Assembly: GCF_030052815.1 (NCBI RefSeq)
Contig: NC_079498.1
Coordinates: 73,642,992-73,706,991 of the forward strand
DNA from: Hevea brasiliensis
Lineage: Eukaryota > Streptophyta > Magnoliopsida > Malpighiales > Euphorbiaceae
DNA: 64,000 nucleotides
Direction: 5' to 3'
The notes below the pieces were generated by a model. That model saw nothing but the letters and a program-made list of their open reading frames with translations, did no database searches and had not been told where the DNA came from. Positions within the stretch are counted from its first letter, which is position 1; each line of letters opens with the position of its first letter. A program made the translations under genes and the position numbers. Positions 45,577 to 56,156 of this stretch are shown here, in pieces.

Positions 45577-45869
45577 TTTGTTGAGACAGAAAACTAACCG
45601 AAACGATAATCCAAAGTGCTTACAGTAGCAAAATAACCCAAAATCACAAATCAAGCAAATACCGAAATAGGATCTGAGAGCCAAACCTCAGAAGTCCTTT
45701 AACGATTATCTTGGATCGAACAACGACACGCAGTGGTGGAATAAGGGGATTGAGGCGACACTGGCGATGTTGATCGGAGTCGAAAAGGCCAGTCGGCGGC
45801 CAAGGTCTCTCCTGAGCTGGGTGGTGAGAACAAATAGTCACCCTAGATAGATGACCTGCTCTGATACCA

Positions 45870-46047
45870 TGTAGAAAGAGATGATTCTCCTAAATATCAA
45901 TTAATCTGTACATGGGTATATATATACAATTGATTCCTATAATTGTGTTCTACTAATTAGGAAGAAATCCTAAATAAGAATTCCTAAATAGGAATACAGA
46001 ATACAAAATATACAGAGAAATAATATAATGATTGACTTTCCATAACA
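45870..46047 (-). repeat. 5' LTR of Copia D with primer site
   Basis: 178 bp. Primer site complement GCTCTGATACCA at 45858-45869. Confidence 0.94.
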
Positions 46048-46910
46048 GGTGGTAAAGCTAGCCTGTAGGCCATTAGACCCATACGTTCAATGACTTCATA
46101 TGGGCCAATAAACCTAGGGCTTAACCTACCTTTTCTTCCAAACCTCAGTACCTTCTTCCACGGTGACACCTTGAGGAACACTTTGTCACCAATTGCATAT
46201 TCTATTTCTTTTCTCTTCAGGTCGGCATAAGATTTTTGTCTGTCTGAGACAACCTTCAAATTGGCTTTGATTAGTTTTACCTTCTCCTCAGTCTGTTTCA
46301 CCAGGTTTGGCCCTACCAATTTATCTTCGCCTAATTCAGTCCAGCACACTGGAGTTCTACATTTCCTCCTATACAGCGCTTCATACGGGGCCATTTGGAT
46401 GCTAGCTTGGTAGCTATTGTTGTATGCAAATTTTGCCAGTGGGAGGTATCTATCCCAACTTCCCTCAAATTCAATGACACAACTCCTCTGCATATCCTCA
46501 AGGACCTGGATTACTCTTTCTAATTGCCCATCCATCTGAGGATGGAAAGCTGTGCTGAAGTGGAGTTGTGTACCCAAGGATTCATGCAACTTCTTCCAAA
46601 ATCTCGATGTAAACCTTGGGTCTCGATCAAATATGATAGAAAGTGGAATTCCATGCAGTCTAACTATCTCACTGATATACAATTCTGCTAACTTCTCCAG
46701 CGAGTAGTCAGTCCTAACTGGCAGAAAGTGTGCTGACTTCATCAATCTATCTACTATCACCCATACTGCATCATGCTTCTTCTGGGTGAGAGATAGACCA
46801 GTTACAAAATCCATGGTGACCCGATCCCATTTCCATTTAGGTATGCTATAGGCTGTAGCAAACCCGATGAAACTTGATGTTCTGCCTTGACTTGCTGACA
46901 TGTCAAGCAT
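46048..46910 (-). pseudogene. integrase of Gypsy G
   Basis: Frame 45984-46910 up to the Copia D junction. Core: WKWDRVTMDFVTGL, DAVWVIVDRLMKSAHFLPVR, LHGIPLSIIFDRDPRFTSRF, TAFHPQMDGQLERVIQVLED, then NSYQASIQMAPYEALYRRKC and the GPYEVIERMG end region. Catalytic D, D and E are all recognisable. It is out of frame with the zinc-binding part by an indel near 46860. The last residues after 46047 are translated from Copia D and do not belong. Confidence 0.9.
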
Positions 46911-47857
46911 CTAGTCACATAGTTAGCTATGTCCTTCTTCATACCAGGCCACCAATACTGAAGCTTTAGTTCATGATACATTTTTGTACTTCCTGGGTGC
47001 ATAGCATAAATACTGGTATGTGCCTCTTTCAGGATATTGGCTTTCAATTCCCCATCATCTGGTATGCACAGTCTTCCTTTGTAGTACAGGCACCCATCTA
47101 CTTTTACCTCATAGTCAGTTGCTTTCTCTTCTAAGATTTTACTCACAGTAGTCATTAATTTCTCATCTACCTTCTGCCCATTTAAAATTTGTTGTAGCAG
47201 GTTTGGCCTCACTTGCAACTCAGCCAAAATAGCTCCATCTCGAGCCAAGGATAGACGAGCATTCAATGATCTCAAAGCTGTGATGGATTTTCTGCTCAAA
47301 GCATCAACAACTACATTTGCCTTCCTAGGATGGTAATCAATCACGCAATCATAGTCCTTCAGGAATTCAATCCATCGCCTCTGTCAAAGGTTGAGTTCCT
47401 TCTGGGTTGGCAAATATTTTAGGCTTTTGTGGTCTATGTAAATATAGCACTTTTCACCATACAAGTAGTGCCTCCATATCTTCAGTGCGAAGATAATTGT
47501 TGCAAGTTCTAAATCATGGGTAGGGTAATTCTATTCATGTGGCCTTAGCTGCCTGGAAGCATAGGCGACCACCTTTTCCTCTTGCATCAATACACACCCT
47601 AACCCATTATGCGAGGCATCACTGTATACCACAAAGTCCTTTCTCGACACTGGTTGTGTTAACACTGGAACCTCTGTCAACATAGCCTTTAACTTCTCAA
47701 AACTAGCCAGACACTTGTCATTTCAGTCAAATCTGATATTCTTGTGTAACAACTTGGTCATTAGAGCAGCTATTAATGAAAATCTCTTCACAAATCTTCT
47801 GTAATACCCAGTTAGCCCCAAGAAACTTCTGACCTCAGTTGTATTTTTGGGAGGCTT
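46802..47857 (-). pseudogene. RNase H and integrase zinc domain of Gypsy G
   Basis: RNase H (47345-47857): FVVYSDASHNGLGCVLMQ, KVVAYASRQLRPHE and [19 protein letters not shown]. Three stops fit single transitions: a Trp codon in FD[W]NDK, Gln in HE[Q]NYP and Arg in NL[R]QRRW. Then the open frame 46802-47344: DYHPRKANVVVDALSRK, YYKGRLCIPDD, HPGSTKMYHELKLQYWWPGM and CLTCQQVKAEHQ (HHCC zinc domain). Confidence 0.87.
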
Positions 47858-48586
47858 TCATTCCATCACTGCTTCTATTTGCTTGGGATCCACCCTAATC
47901 CCATTAGCTGACACTATGTGTCCAAGGAATGCAATCTCATTAAACCAGAAGTCACACTTGGACAACTTAGCATACAGCTTCTTTTTTATCAGGGTTTGCA
48001 GAACAATTCTCAAATGCTCATCACGTTCTTCCCTGGTCTTGGAATACACCAAAATATCATTAATAAAGACCACTACGAACCGATCTAGGTATGGATGGAA
48101 GATACGGTTCATAAGATTCATGAATGCTGCTGGTGCATTTGTTATGCCAAAGGGCATCACTAGAAATTCATAATGCCCATACCGGGTCCTAAATGTAGTC
48201 TTTGGCACATCTGCATCCTTCACCCTCAACTGATGATACCTTGATTTGAGATCAATTTTTGAAAATACTCCTGCTCCCTTCAACTGATCAAACAGATAAT
48301 CAATTCTAGGCAACGGATATTTGTTCTTCACTGTCACTTTATTTAACTGTAGGTAATCGATACATAACCTCAAAGTCCCATCCTTCTTCTTTACAAACAG
48401 CACTAAAGCTCCCCATGGTGACACACTGGGGCGTATGAACCCCTTATCCAGTAACTCCTGTAACTGAATTTTCAGTTCTTTCAATTCTGTGGGTGCCATC
48501 CTATAAGGAGCAATAGAGATTGGTGTTGTACCCGGTAGTATCTCAATAGTAAATTCGACTTTCCTTTCTGGTGGCAAGCTAGGCAA
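47858..48586 (-). pseudogene. reverse transcriptase of Gypsy G
   Basis: 242-residue frame with the RT start [83 protein letters not shown] and the catalytic block [14 protein letters not shown]. The first catalytic Asp of the usual IDD is Asn (GAT to AAT), which should kill polymerase activity. Confidence 0.9.
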
Positions 48587-49107
48587 TTCTTAAGGGAACA
48601 CATCTAGGAAGTCTTTTACTGTGGGTATGTCACACAGATCTAGCTTAGCCTGCCTAGTATCCACCACATGCGCTAGGTAGGCTTAACAGCCTTTTCTCAT
48701 CAGTTTTCTTACAACTGTGGCTGAGATAACATTGGACAAGAAATCTGTCCTTTCCCCCACAACTGTGATCTCATTACCCTCAGGAGTTTTCAAGAAAATT
48801 CTCTTCAATTTACAATCAACCATTGCCTGATGACGTGACAACCAGTCCATTCCCAAAATCACGTCAAACTCATGGAAAGGCAACTCAATCAGGTCTGCCA
48901 AGAATTCATACCCCTGAATTCTTAACGGGCAACCTTTGTACACTTTGTTCACCATTGCACTGTGGCTCAATGGATTAGTGACCAGGACGTCTTGGTCACT
49001 CTCCTCTACTAGTAATCCCCTTTCTACGGGTAGGTTGATGCAGATGTATGAATGAGTGGATCTTGGATCCACCAATGCATGCACAGATATATTGTAGAGG
49101 GAGAACG
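48587..49107 (-). pseudogene. protease of Gypsy G, cut by Gypsy F
   Basis: Frame 48683-49084: HALVDPRSTHSYICINLPVE, then VILGMDWLSRHQAMVDCKLK and ERTDFLSNVISATVVRKLM. The active site reads DPRST where F has DPGST, a G-to-A change. A stop (TAA) at about 48683 and one near 48590 separate it from the RT. The upstream residues (SLYNIS) end at 49107 where F's LTR begins. Confidence 0.87.
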
Positions 49108-52100
49108 TGTAACATCCTCACTTTAGCTAGTCCATACAGTCTACTGTTCCGGCGACCAGTGTCGGTCCGGATAGCTAGAAGGTATGGAAAAATATTTAAA
49201 CTAAAGTGAGGAACCATAATTAACTCAAATATTAATAAGAAAAATTTAGGAAAAATTTTAGAAATAAAATACAACAAAATTTTAGAAATAAAATACAACC
49301 AAGTTAAATGAGCCGGTGCCCTAGCGATGGGTAACCTAGTGAGAAGTTACGGTTCTCGCAACTAAGAACCCTAGACCCGGGGAAAAAATTATAAAATAAT
49401 TATTAGGACTCCAGGGAAGGGTTATTGAGGTTCTTATGGCATTAGAATGCCAAGAAAATGCTTAGAAAAATTTTTCAATCGGTACAGACAATTTTGGCCT
49501 GTTAAGCCACACAGAGGGCATTTTGGTCATTTCGTCTTCAAAGATGATTTTTGGCCAACTTGTCCAGTTAAATTAATAATTTATATAACATAAAATATGA
49601 ATAAATGTTAAAAATTTAATTGCAATTAAATAGACAAGAAATAAAGAGAAAATGAAGGAAAATGGACTTATGACATCATAATGATGTCATTAAAGTTCTC
49701 CTACCCAATCCAAAGTTGACACATGGCATAACTTTGTTTAAAAGAGACCAAATGGGCTGGAAAACAAAAGGAAATCAAAACCTCCTCTCTCCTTCTTCTT
49801 CTTGCCATCACTCTCCCACCATTGTCAACCATTAGCAAGCTTTTGAAAGCTTGATTTCCCCCACTTTTACCCAACTAAACCCTAACCTAGCAACACAAAA
49901 AGTTGTTCTTGCATCTTGGAGAGCCTTTTGGGAGCAAAAAGAAAAGGAAAGGAAGAACTTTAGCAAGTTGGAAAGCTTACTCCTTAGAGGTTAGTGACCT
50001 AACCTTAATTTTTACTTTGAATGCATGTTTAAGGATAATGTATGAGTAAGAATTACAAAAGAAAATTGCTAAATATCACTTGTATGCCATCCCTTATTTT
50101 CGGCAGCCATGGTTAGGGTTTGATTGTGTTGAGTTTAATGAAGTTAAAAGGTTGTTATGGCTGCCCACAATATGTATCTACTAAGTGGATTGATGAAATG
50201 AAGTGAAAATGCATGTGTGGTAATGTTTGAGTTAGGGTTTGGGGTGGAGAAATGGGACTTTGACCATGTGATGATGAAAATAGGTTTTAATGGTCAATTA
50301 GTGACCATTTGGTTCTAGTTAAATAAAAAATGAAGTGTGTTGAGCAGTGGAGTTTGGGTTTGGTGTGGCTGCCCATGGTGACCAGCAGAATTGGACATGA
50401 CTCCAGCAAGTTTGGACAGCCATAACTTGAATTGTAGAGGTTCAACTGGTGCAAGGCCAATTGGACATGAAACTAAACACTTAATGGCACAACTTTGGTG
50501 AAGAAATTATGCTCATAAAACCAAACCAAGTCGACCAAAAGCTTGCCCTAATCTCGGCGATTTGCAGTCTGCCTGGGTAAAATGACCAAATGAACAATGT
50601 TTGGTCATTTGGCCATAAATCAGTGTAGAAAGGTCCAATTGACCTGAAAGTTTACCAGAAACAAGCTGAGATATAGACCAACAACTTTTATGAAGAAACC
50701 TAAGCCAAATTATGACCAGAACATATTCAACGAGTGAGTTGCAGTCACTATTTATTACACTGTAGATATGGTCAGTCCAGAAATTCTGGATAAAATTTCA
50801 ATCCGGCCAATTGTGGTTTTTGGATCATAACTTGAGCTACAAAACTCCAAATGGAGTGATTCAAAAAAGGAATGCAACTAGACAAAATAAGGAACAACTT
50901 TCATGTTGATCAGTTTGCCAAATTCCCACTGCAAAATTGACTAATGGAATAGTAAAGACAAAAAATAAAAACTGAAAATTCTGCCTAACTAACATTAAGC
51001 TTAGAAATGGTATTGGCAACCAATACCAATAAATTTTGAATGCAAAATATTGTATGTTGATGATATTGGAACCAATATACCTATTGCCTATGCAAAGTCA
51101 ACATTTTTGTTGACCAATGAATGGAATAGTAACACTAAAACTTAAATTTCAAAAATTATGAAACTTAAAAGTGTAAAATGCCCTAGTATACCTAACAAGA
51201 ATGGTTTGGATAGCTTGGCATGCCAATAGGGTTCTATTAGTAGTACTGCATATGGCTTCATGCCATTTTGTGTTTCATGGCTTCCCATGCCATTCTGTGA
51301 CATAATAGCCTTTGGCTATGTCATTTGAATTATTACACTTGGGTTTTAACCCCGATAATTATTACAGCTTATTAGTTGTTCTGTTGCACACCGGGAGACA
51401 CAATGTGACCGATGGTGTGATGGTCCGATGTACTTAGTACCCAGTGCGGTTTACTGCTTATCCAAATCCAATTAGTATGGGTTACTCGGGCAATGATAAT
51501 AAACCTTACCAAATTTTAATCGAATAATAATGCAAATAATATCAGAAGTTAAGTCTACCAAAAATGTAAACACACATTCTGCATATTTGTTTTGTTTTAT
51601 TTTATTTTATTTTATTTTACATTGTCACCACTAAGCAGATTGTTGCTTTTGCCATGCGCAGGTACTGGAGACCTAACTGGTGAGCCCAGCAGACATTAGA
51701 CCGGGTGAGGCTTCAGATTTGCATCCTGAGTCCCGAGTCACCTCACACCTGCAGTGCATATGGTAGGACATAGGATTTGGGGAGCATTTGGTATTTTGGC
51801 ATTTTGTATTAGTTTGGATTGTAACTATAAACTCTTGTAATTATGTATTAATGTAAATATATGAAATTTCATATTATTGAAATTTTCTGCATAATGTATG
51901 TTGAGAAATATTTATGAATATGCTTCAAGTGATGAAGTGAACAGAAAAGTTTTGAAAATAGTATTGTGATTTGAGATTCAGATTTTGAGATTGGCTTGAA
52001 ATGTGTATAATGGAGTTTGGATTTGGGAATTATATTATAATGCGTCCCACATCGATTCTGCAGGGAGGTCTTGGGTGTTATATATATGAGTTTGCAAACC

Positions 52101-52622
52101 TCCCCTTGTGAGCTAGCTTTTGAGGCAGAGTTAGGCAGGTTCATATCATTTGGTATCAGAGCCTCACTCTGTATGGGTCAGTGGGCCATGTACAAAGGTT
52201 CCCTGACATTATTCAGGAGAGGTCGGGGTGAACGAGTCATGACCCTAGTTACTTCACAAGGACGTTCAGTCTAAAGGGGTCGGGAATGATGCGTCCCACA
52301 TCGATTCTGCAGGGAGGTCTTGGGTGTTATATATTTGAGTTTGCAAACCTCCCCTTGTGAGCAAGCTTTTGAGGCGGAGTTAGGCAGGTTCATATCATAT
52401 TGGAAGTGTTTTTAAATAGGTTTAGAAGAACTGTTTTTCCAATTTACAGTTGGCACTCTGCCGAATTTTCTATAAAATTTGCGAAAAAATTCAGATTTAT
52501 CAAAATTGTAAATAAATGAATTAAAAAGGGATAAATTGTAAATAGAAACATAAATTGGTGCTCAGGCACACTGAGTGGCATAACTTGCTCGGCTACACTG
52601 TAGACGGGTAAGGAGCGTCACA
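49108..52622 (+). repeat. 5' LTR of Gypsy F (3.5 kb, contains TRIM 2)
   Basis: TGTAACATCC to GCGTCACA, 3515 bp including a 360-bp TRIM. A tRNA-Met primer site TGGTATCAGAGC follows at 52628-52639 after TTTAG, which proves this is a 5' LTR on the + strand. The same block order as solo LTR E: 5' block, C/T-rich block near 49790, diverged repeats (50420-50940), hairpin region near 51633, and the GGCTACACTGTAG end. The left flank GAACG (49103-49107) should recur after its lost 3' end. Confidence 0.9.
52038..52397 (+). mobile_element. TRIM 2 inside the LTR of Gypsy F
   Basis: 360 bp. LTRs are 52038-52148 and 52287-52397 (111 bp each, nearly identical). Start TAATGC or TGATGC, end TATCA. Primer site TTTGGTATCAGAGCC right after LTR 1, purine tract AAAGGGGTCGGGAA before LTR 2. 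Flanks TATTA and TATTG differ at one base. Same family as TRIM 1 (25063), but with LTRs much closer to each other in sequence. Confidence 0.88.
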
Positions 52623-52750
52623 TTTAGTGGTATCAGAGCATTGGTTTAGGCATTTCTGGGCTTAGATAGAATGCATACCATTGCATTGCATTTGTAAGAA
52701 TTGAGGTGACACTGATGCAGGTCTATTTTTTTTCTTATTTTGAATAGGAT

Positions 52751-53503
52751 ATGGATCCTGCTTCGCAAAGAGCAGTTGAAGAAGAGGTGGAGAGTCGTGC
52801 TCCACCCAGGGCTGAATCTTGGGGCAGGGGAGAATCTGCTCCACCAAAGAATGAGGCACTGCCAACCTCAGTTGCTCTATTTCAAAGAAATGACCGAATT
52901 CTACCCAGAATGATGGGGGCAATTCTACCACCACAACCACAGCCACAACCACCACCAGCACCACAGAAATCTCATTTGGAGAAATTGAGAAAGCATGGGG
53001 CTATGGACTTCTTTGGGAAGTGGGAGGATGATCCCATGGCCGCAAAAAACTGGTTGGATAGAACCATCAGAGTGCTGAAACAGCTTAACTGCACCCCTGA
53101 GCAGAACCTGGAGGGTACTGTGTCCCTACTTCAGGATGATGCATATCAGTGGTGAGACACAGTAACCAGTGAGGTGCAACCTGAACGGGTCACCTGGGAA
53201 TTCTTCCTCACAGAGTTCAGGAAGAAATATGTTAGCAAAGTGTATTTGGAAGAGCGAAGAAGAGAGTTTATCAGTCTGAGACAAAGGCAATTATCAGTGG
53301 TGGAATATGAGCGTGAGTTTGTCAGACTGAGCAGATATGAGAGGGAGATAGTCCCTACAGAGGCAGAGAGGTGTAGAAGGTTTGAAGAAGGGCTCAATGA
53401 CAACATCAAAGTCATGATCACAGCATTAGAGATCACTGATTTTGCTAAGCTAGTAGATGCTGCATCAAAAGTGGAAAGGGAGAGAATCAATGAACAAAAT
53501 TGA
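52751..53503 (+). pseudogene. gag of Gypsy F
   Basis: One frame from MDPASQRAVEEEVESRAPPR through a Pro/Gln linker to HGAMDFFGKWEDDPMAAKNW, NLEGTVSLLQDDAYQW, FFLTEFRKKYVSKVYLEERR, LRQRQLSVVEYEREFVRLSR and RRFEEGLNDNIKVMITALE: the retrotransposon gag domain. A stop at 53153-53155 replaces the second Trp of the WW pair (TGG to TGA). It ends at 53503, then has further stops and shifts before the zinc knuckle. Confidence 0.9.
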
Positions 53504-54770
53504 AGGGAAAGACAGCAGAAAAGGGGTTCGGGTCAGTCCAATACATTTTCTGCTCCCAGTAAGAAGTGTAAGGGTCCTCCTACTCAGAGTTCAGGACCAC
53601 CACAAGGTCAGGGTCGATCTGGGGCCTGCACCACGCTCACACCTAGAGAGGCCACCCACACCATCGGTGGGCAGCTCCAGTGGACGGTGTTTAGGGACTA
53701 GCCCTGCATCTTCTCGCTCACAAGATCGCTAAGTGGCATAAGAGAGACTGTTGGCGAGTGATCGGCGCATGCTTACGGTGTGGATCTACAGAACATCAGA
53801 TTAAGAATTGTCCGAAGAGGACTACTACTGTTGCTCCAACACAAACTGACAGACCTGCTCCTGCACCACAAAGGGGTAGGAAGCCCGGTAAACCTGAGGC
53901 AGCTGGTCTATCACTGAGGCCTGCATTCGAGTCAACTGAGAGGCCAGATACTAGAGTACCTGCCAAGGCCTATGCTATTAGAGCTCAGGAGGAGCAAGAT
54001 GCCCCGGATGTCATCAAGATTTCGTTTTCCCTCTACAACACTTCTATGCATGCATTGGTGGATCCAGGATCCACTCATTCCTACATTTGCATCAAACTAC
54101 CCATAGAGAGGGGAGTTCCAATAGAGGAGAGTGATCAAGACATTCTGGTCACAAATCCACTAGGCCACAGTGTGGTAGTGAATAAGGTGTATAAAGGTTG
54201 CCCGTTGGGGATTCAGGGATATGAATTCTCGGCAGACCTAATTGAATTGCCCTTCCACGAGTTTGACGTGATTTTGGGAATGGACTGATTATCATGTCAT
54301 CAGGAAATAGTTGATTGCAAATGGAAGAGGATTTCTTTGAAAACTTGTGAGGGTAATGAGATCACTGTTGTGGCAGAAAGGACAGATTTCCTGTCCAATG
54401 TTATCTTAGCCACAGTTGCAAGAAAATTAATGAGAAAAGGATGTGAAGCTTACCTAGCACACGTGGTTGATACTAGGTGGGCTAAACCAAACTTGGGTGA
54501 TATACCCACAGTGAAAGATTTCCCAGATGTGTTTCCTAAAGAGTTGCCTGGTTTACCACCAGAAAGGGAAGTCGAGTTTTCTATTGAGGTAATGCCGGGT
54601 ACAGCACCCATTTCTATTGCTCCTTATAGGATGGCACCCACTGAATTGAGGGAGTTGAAAACTCAGTTGCAAGAGTTGCTTGATAAGGGGTTCATACGCC
54701 CCAGTGTGTCACCATGGGGAGCTCTGGTGCTATTTGTGAAGAAGAAGAATGGAACCTTGAGATTGGGAAG
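53504..54770 (+). pseudogene. zinc knuckle, protease and start of RT of Gypsy F
   Basis: Zinc knuckle CLRCGSTEHQIKNC (CX2CX4HX4C) at 53768-53810. Protease HALVDPGSTHSYICIKLPIE and VILGMD, with the next Trp codon changed to a stop at 54286. RT starts in frame 54337-54786: [46 protein letters not shown]. The element breaks off at about 54768, before any catalytic RT block, and joins sequence K. Confidence 0.9.
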
Positions 54771-56156
54771 GGGAAGGAAACACTGAGTCAGGGCCAAGAG
54801 ACATTTATCAGAGGTTTGTGCACAACTAGTTTTTAACTGATTTTGTTATGAATATTTCATATGATTAAATAACATATTTTTCTTATGTATTATGTTTAAC
54901 AAGCATTTGATTTAATTCAATGATTATTGAAATTGTTATAGTATGTATAAATTTAGCTTTGTGAAATGGTATTTCTACAAGTATTAAGCATTGTTGTGAG
55001 TTGAATAAATTATGTTTTGGAAAATTGTGATAGAACATGTTTTGAATTGTGATGGGCAATTTGCATGGAAAATGCAAATTTATGATTTGAATTGTGATGA
55101 GCATAAAAATTATTAGATATTGGAATTGACTTTGAGTCGAATTGTATTGTGATTTATGCTCACTAAAAGGATTGTGATATTGTTTTATATCTCGCTATAG
55201 ATGCTTGACTAGGTTATTACCCGTCTCTCTCATTTGTTGAGAAGACAATGGAGTTGGTTGTGTTTTGATTACCATGGTACGTGCACAGGCTTAGATTCTC
55301 CTCTTATTAGAGGTTAGATCTAAGTTTTATGTTATGGCCCTTTTGAAAGTTTCATTATTGTGATGTGTATTGTGCACGATGATTCGAACTCCCCGACTAT
55401 AGGGAGTTAGAATCACCCCGAAGATGGCCCTTTCAGATTAGTCTTGCGTAGTTAGTGAGATATAAAATGGTTTTTGAGGTACAGAATGGTTTTTGAGATA
55501 CATAATGTTTTTGAATAGTGAAGAATTGTGATTTCAATTATGATTTATGTATAATTGATTTTGTTGGAATTACCTTAAATGGGTAGTTATGATTTGATAA
55601 ATTAAATTTTGTGATCAAAGTCATTTTATACAAATGATTTACATTATTGGCAATGAATATTTTGAGTTTTGGAATTTAATGAGCATTCAGATTTCCAAAT
55701 TATTTATTGTAAATTTTGTCAATTTATATTGCATTATGTTTTAAATTATAGTTGTACACCACTGAGTTCACCACTCAGCGATAGCTTTGTATGCTGTCGC
55801 TGGTGAAAAGAGCATAGAGCAATTGAGTAAGCTTCTTTGAAGAGACATTCAGATTAGCTCCAGGTATACCCATGTACACAGGTTTTGATGTATGTATGTA
55901 ATATTATGTATGTAAATTATTTGAGCAGCTGTATAAAAACTCTTGTAAAATATTTTGGTATATAATTAAATGTAAATTATTGTAAATATAAATTTGAGAT
56001 TTCATTTACTTGAATAAGTTTTGTAATATAAATTTTGAGTATTGTAATTAATGAAATGTTTCTTTATGATGAGATTGGTTTGAAAATGAATTGATTGTTT
56101 ATCGAGATTTGAATTGTGAATAGAAATGAAGTTATTGGAGTTGTATTTGAGAAAAC
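54770..56156 (+). repeat. LTR fragment K, Gypsy type, + orientation
   Basis: No coding. It matches the middle to late part of the J LTRs in the opposite orientation: ACTGAGTCAGGGCC then GGTTTGTGCACAA near 54783-54825, and ACCACTGAGTTCACCACTCAG (55759-55778) followed by GATAGC and CTGTCGC. It belongs to a different subfamily from E, F and G. Start truncated where it meets F. End at 56156, where J begins. The rest of K should lie beyond J, outside the window. Confidence 0.7.

Larger units (their letters stand above)
37808..46047 (-). mobile_element. Copia element D nested in Gypsy G, itself split by solo LTR E
   Basis: LTRs 37808-37985 and 45870-46047 (178 bp, one difference), with target duplication GGTGG at 37803-37807 and 46048-46052. 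It is the youngest dated insertion here by LTR similarity. The 3.4-kb solo LTR E (41510-44939) sits in gag. Without it D is about 4.8 kb like C. The RT and RNase H are fully open; nonsense codons and shifts lie in the integrase and gag-protease regions. Confidence 0.95.
35600..49107 (-). mobile_element. Gypsy element G (Tekay/Del-like chromovirus), split by Copia D and cut by Gypsy F
   Basis: On the - strand from the right: protease, RT, RNase H, integrase (49107 down to 46048), then after Copia D the C-terminal end (37807-37490), then the 3' LTR. Removing D and one GGTGG rejoins the integrase end with the downstream pol. gag, primer site and 5' LTR are not seen; Gypsy F starts at 49108 inside the gag-protease region. 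Family placement rests on the long LTR and on the tail RRYRSDPSHVISIEEIEVQP with YEEEPIRS, which I know from Tekay/Del-type elements. Confidence 0.85.
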
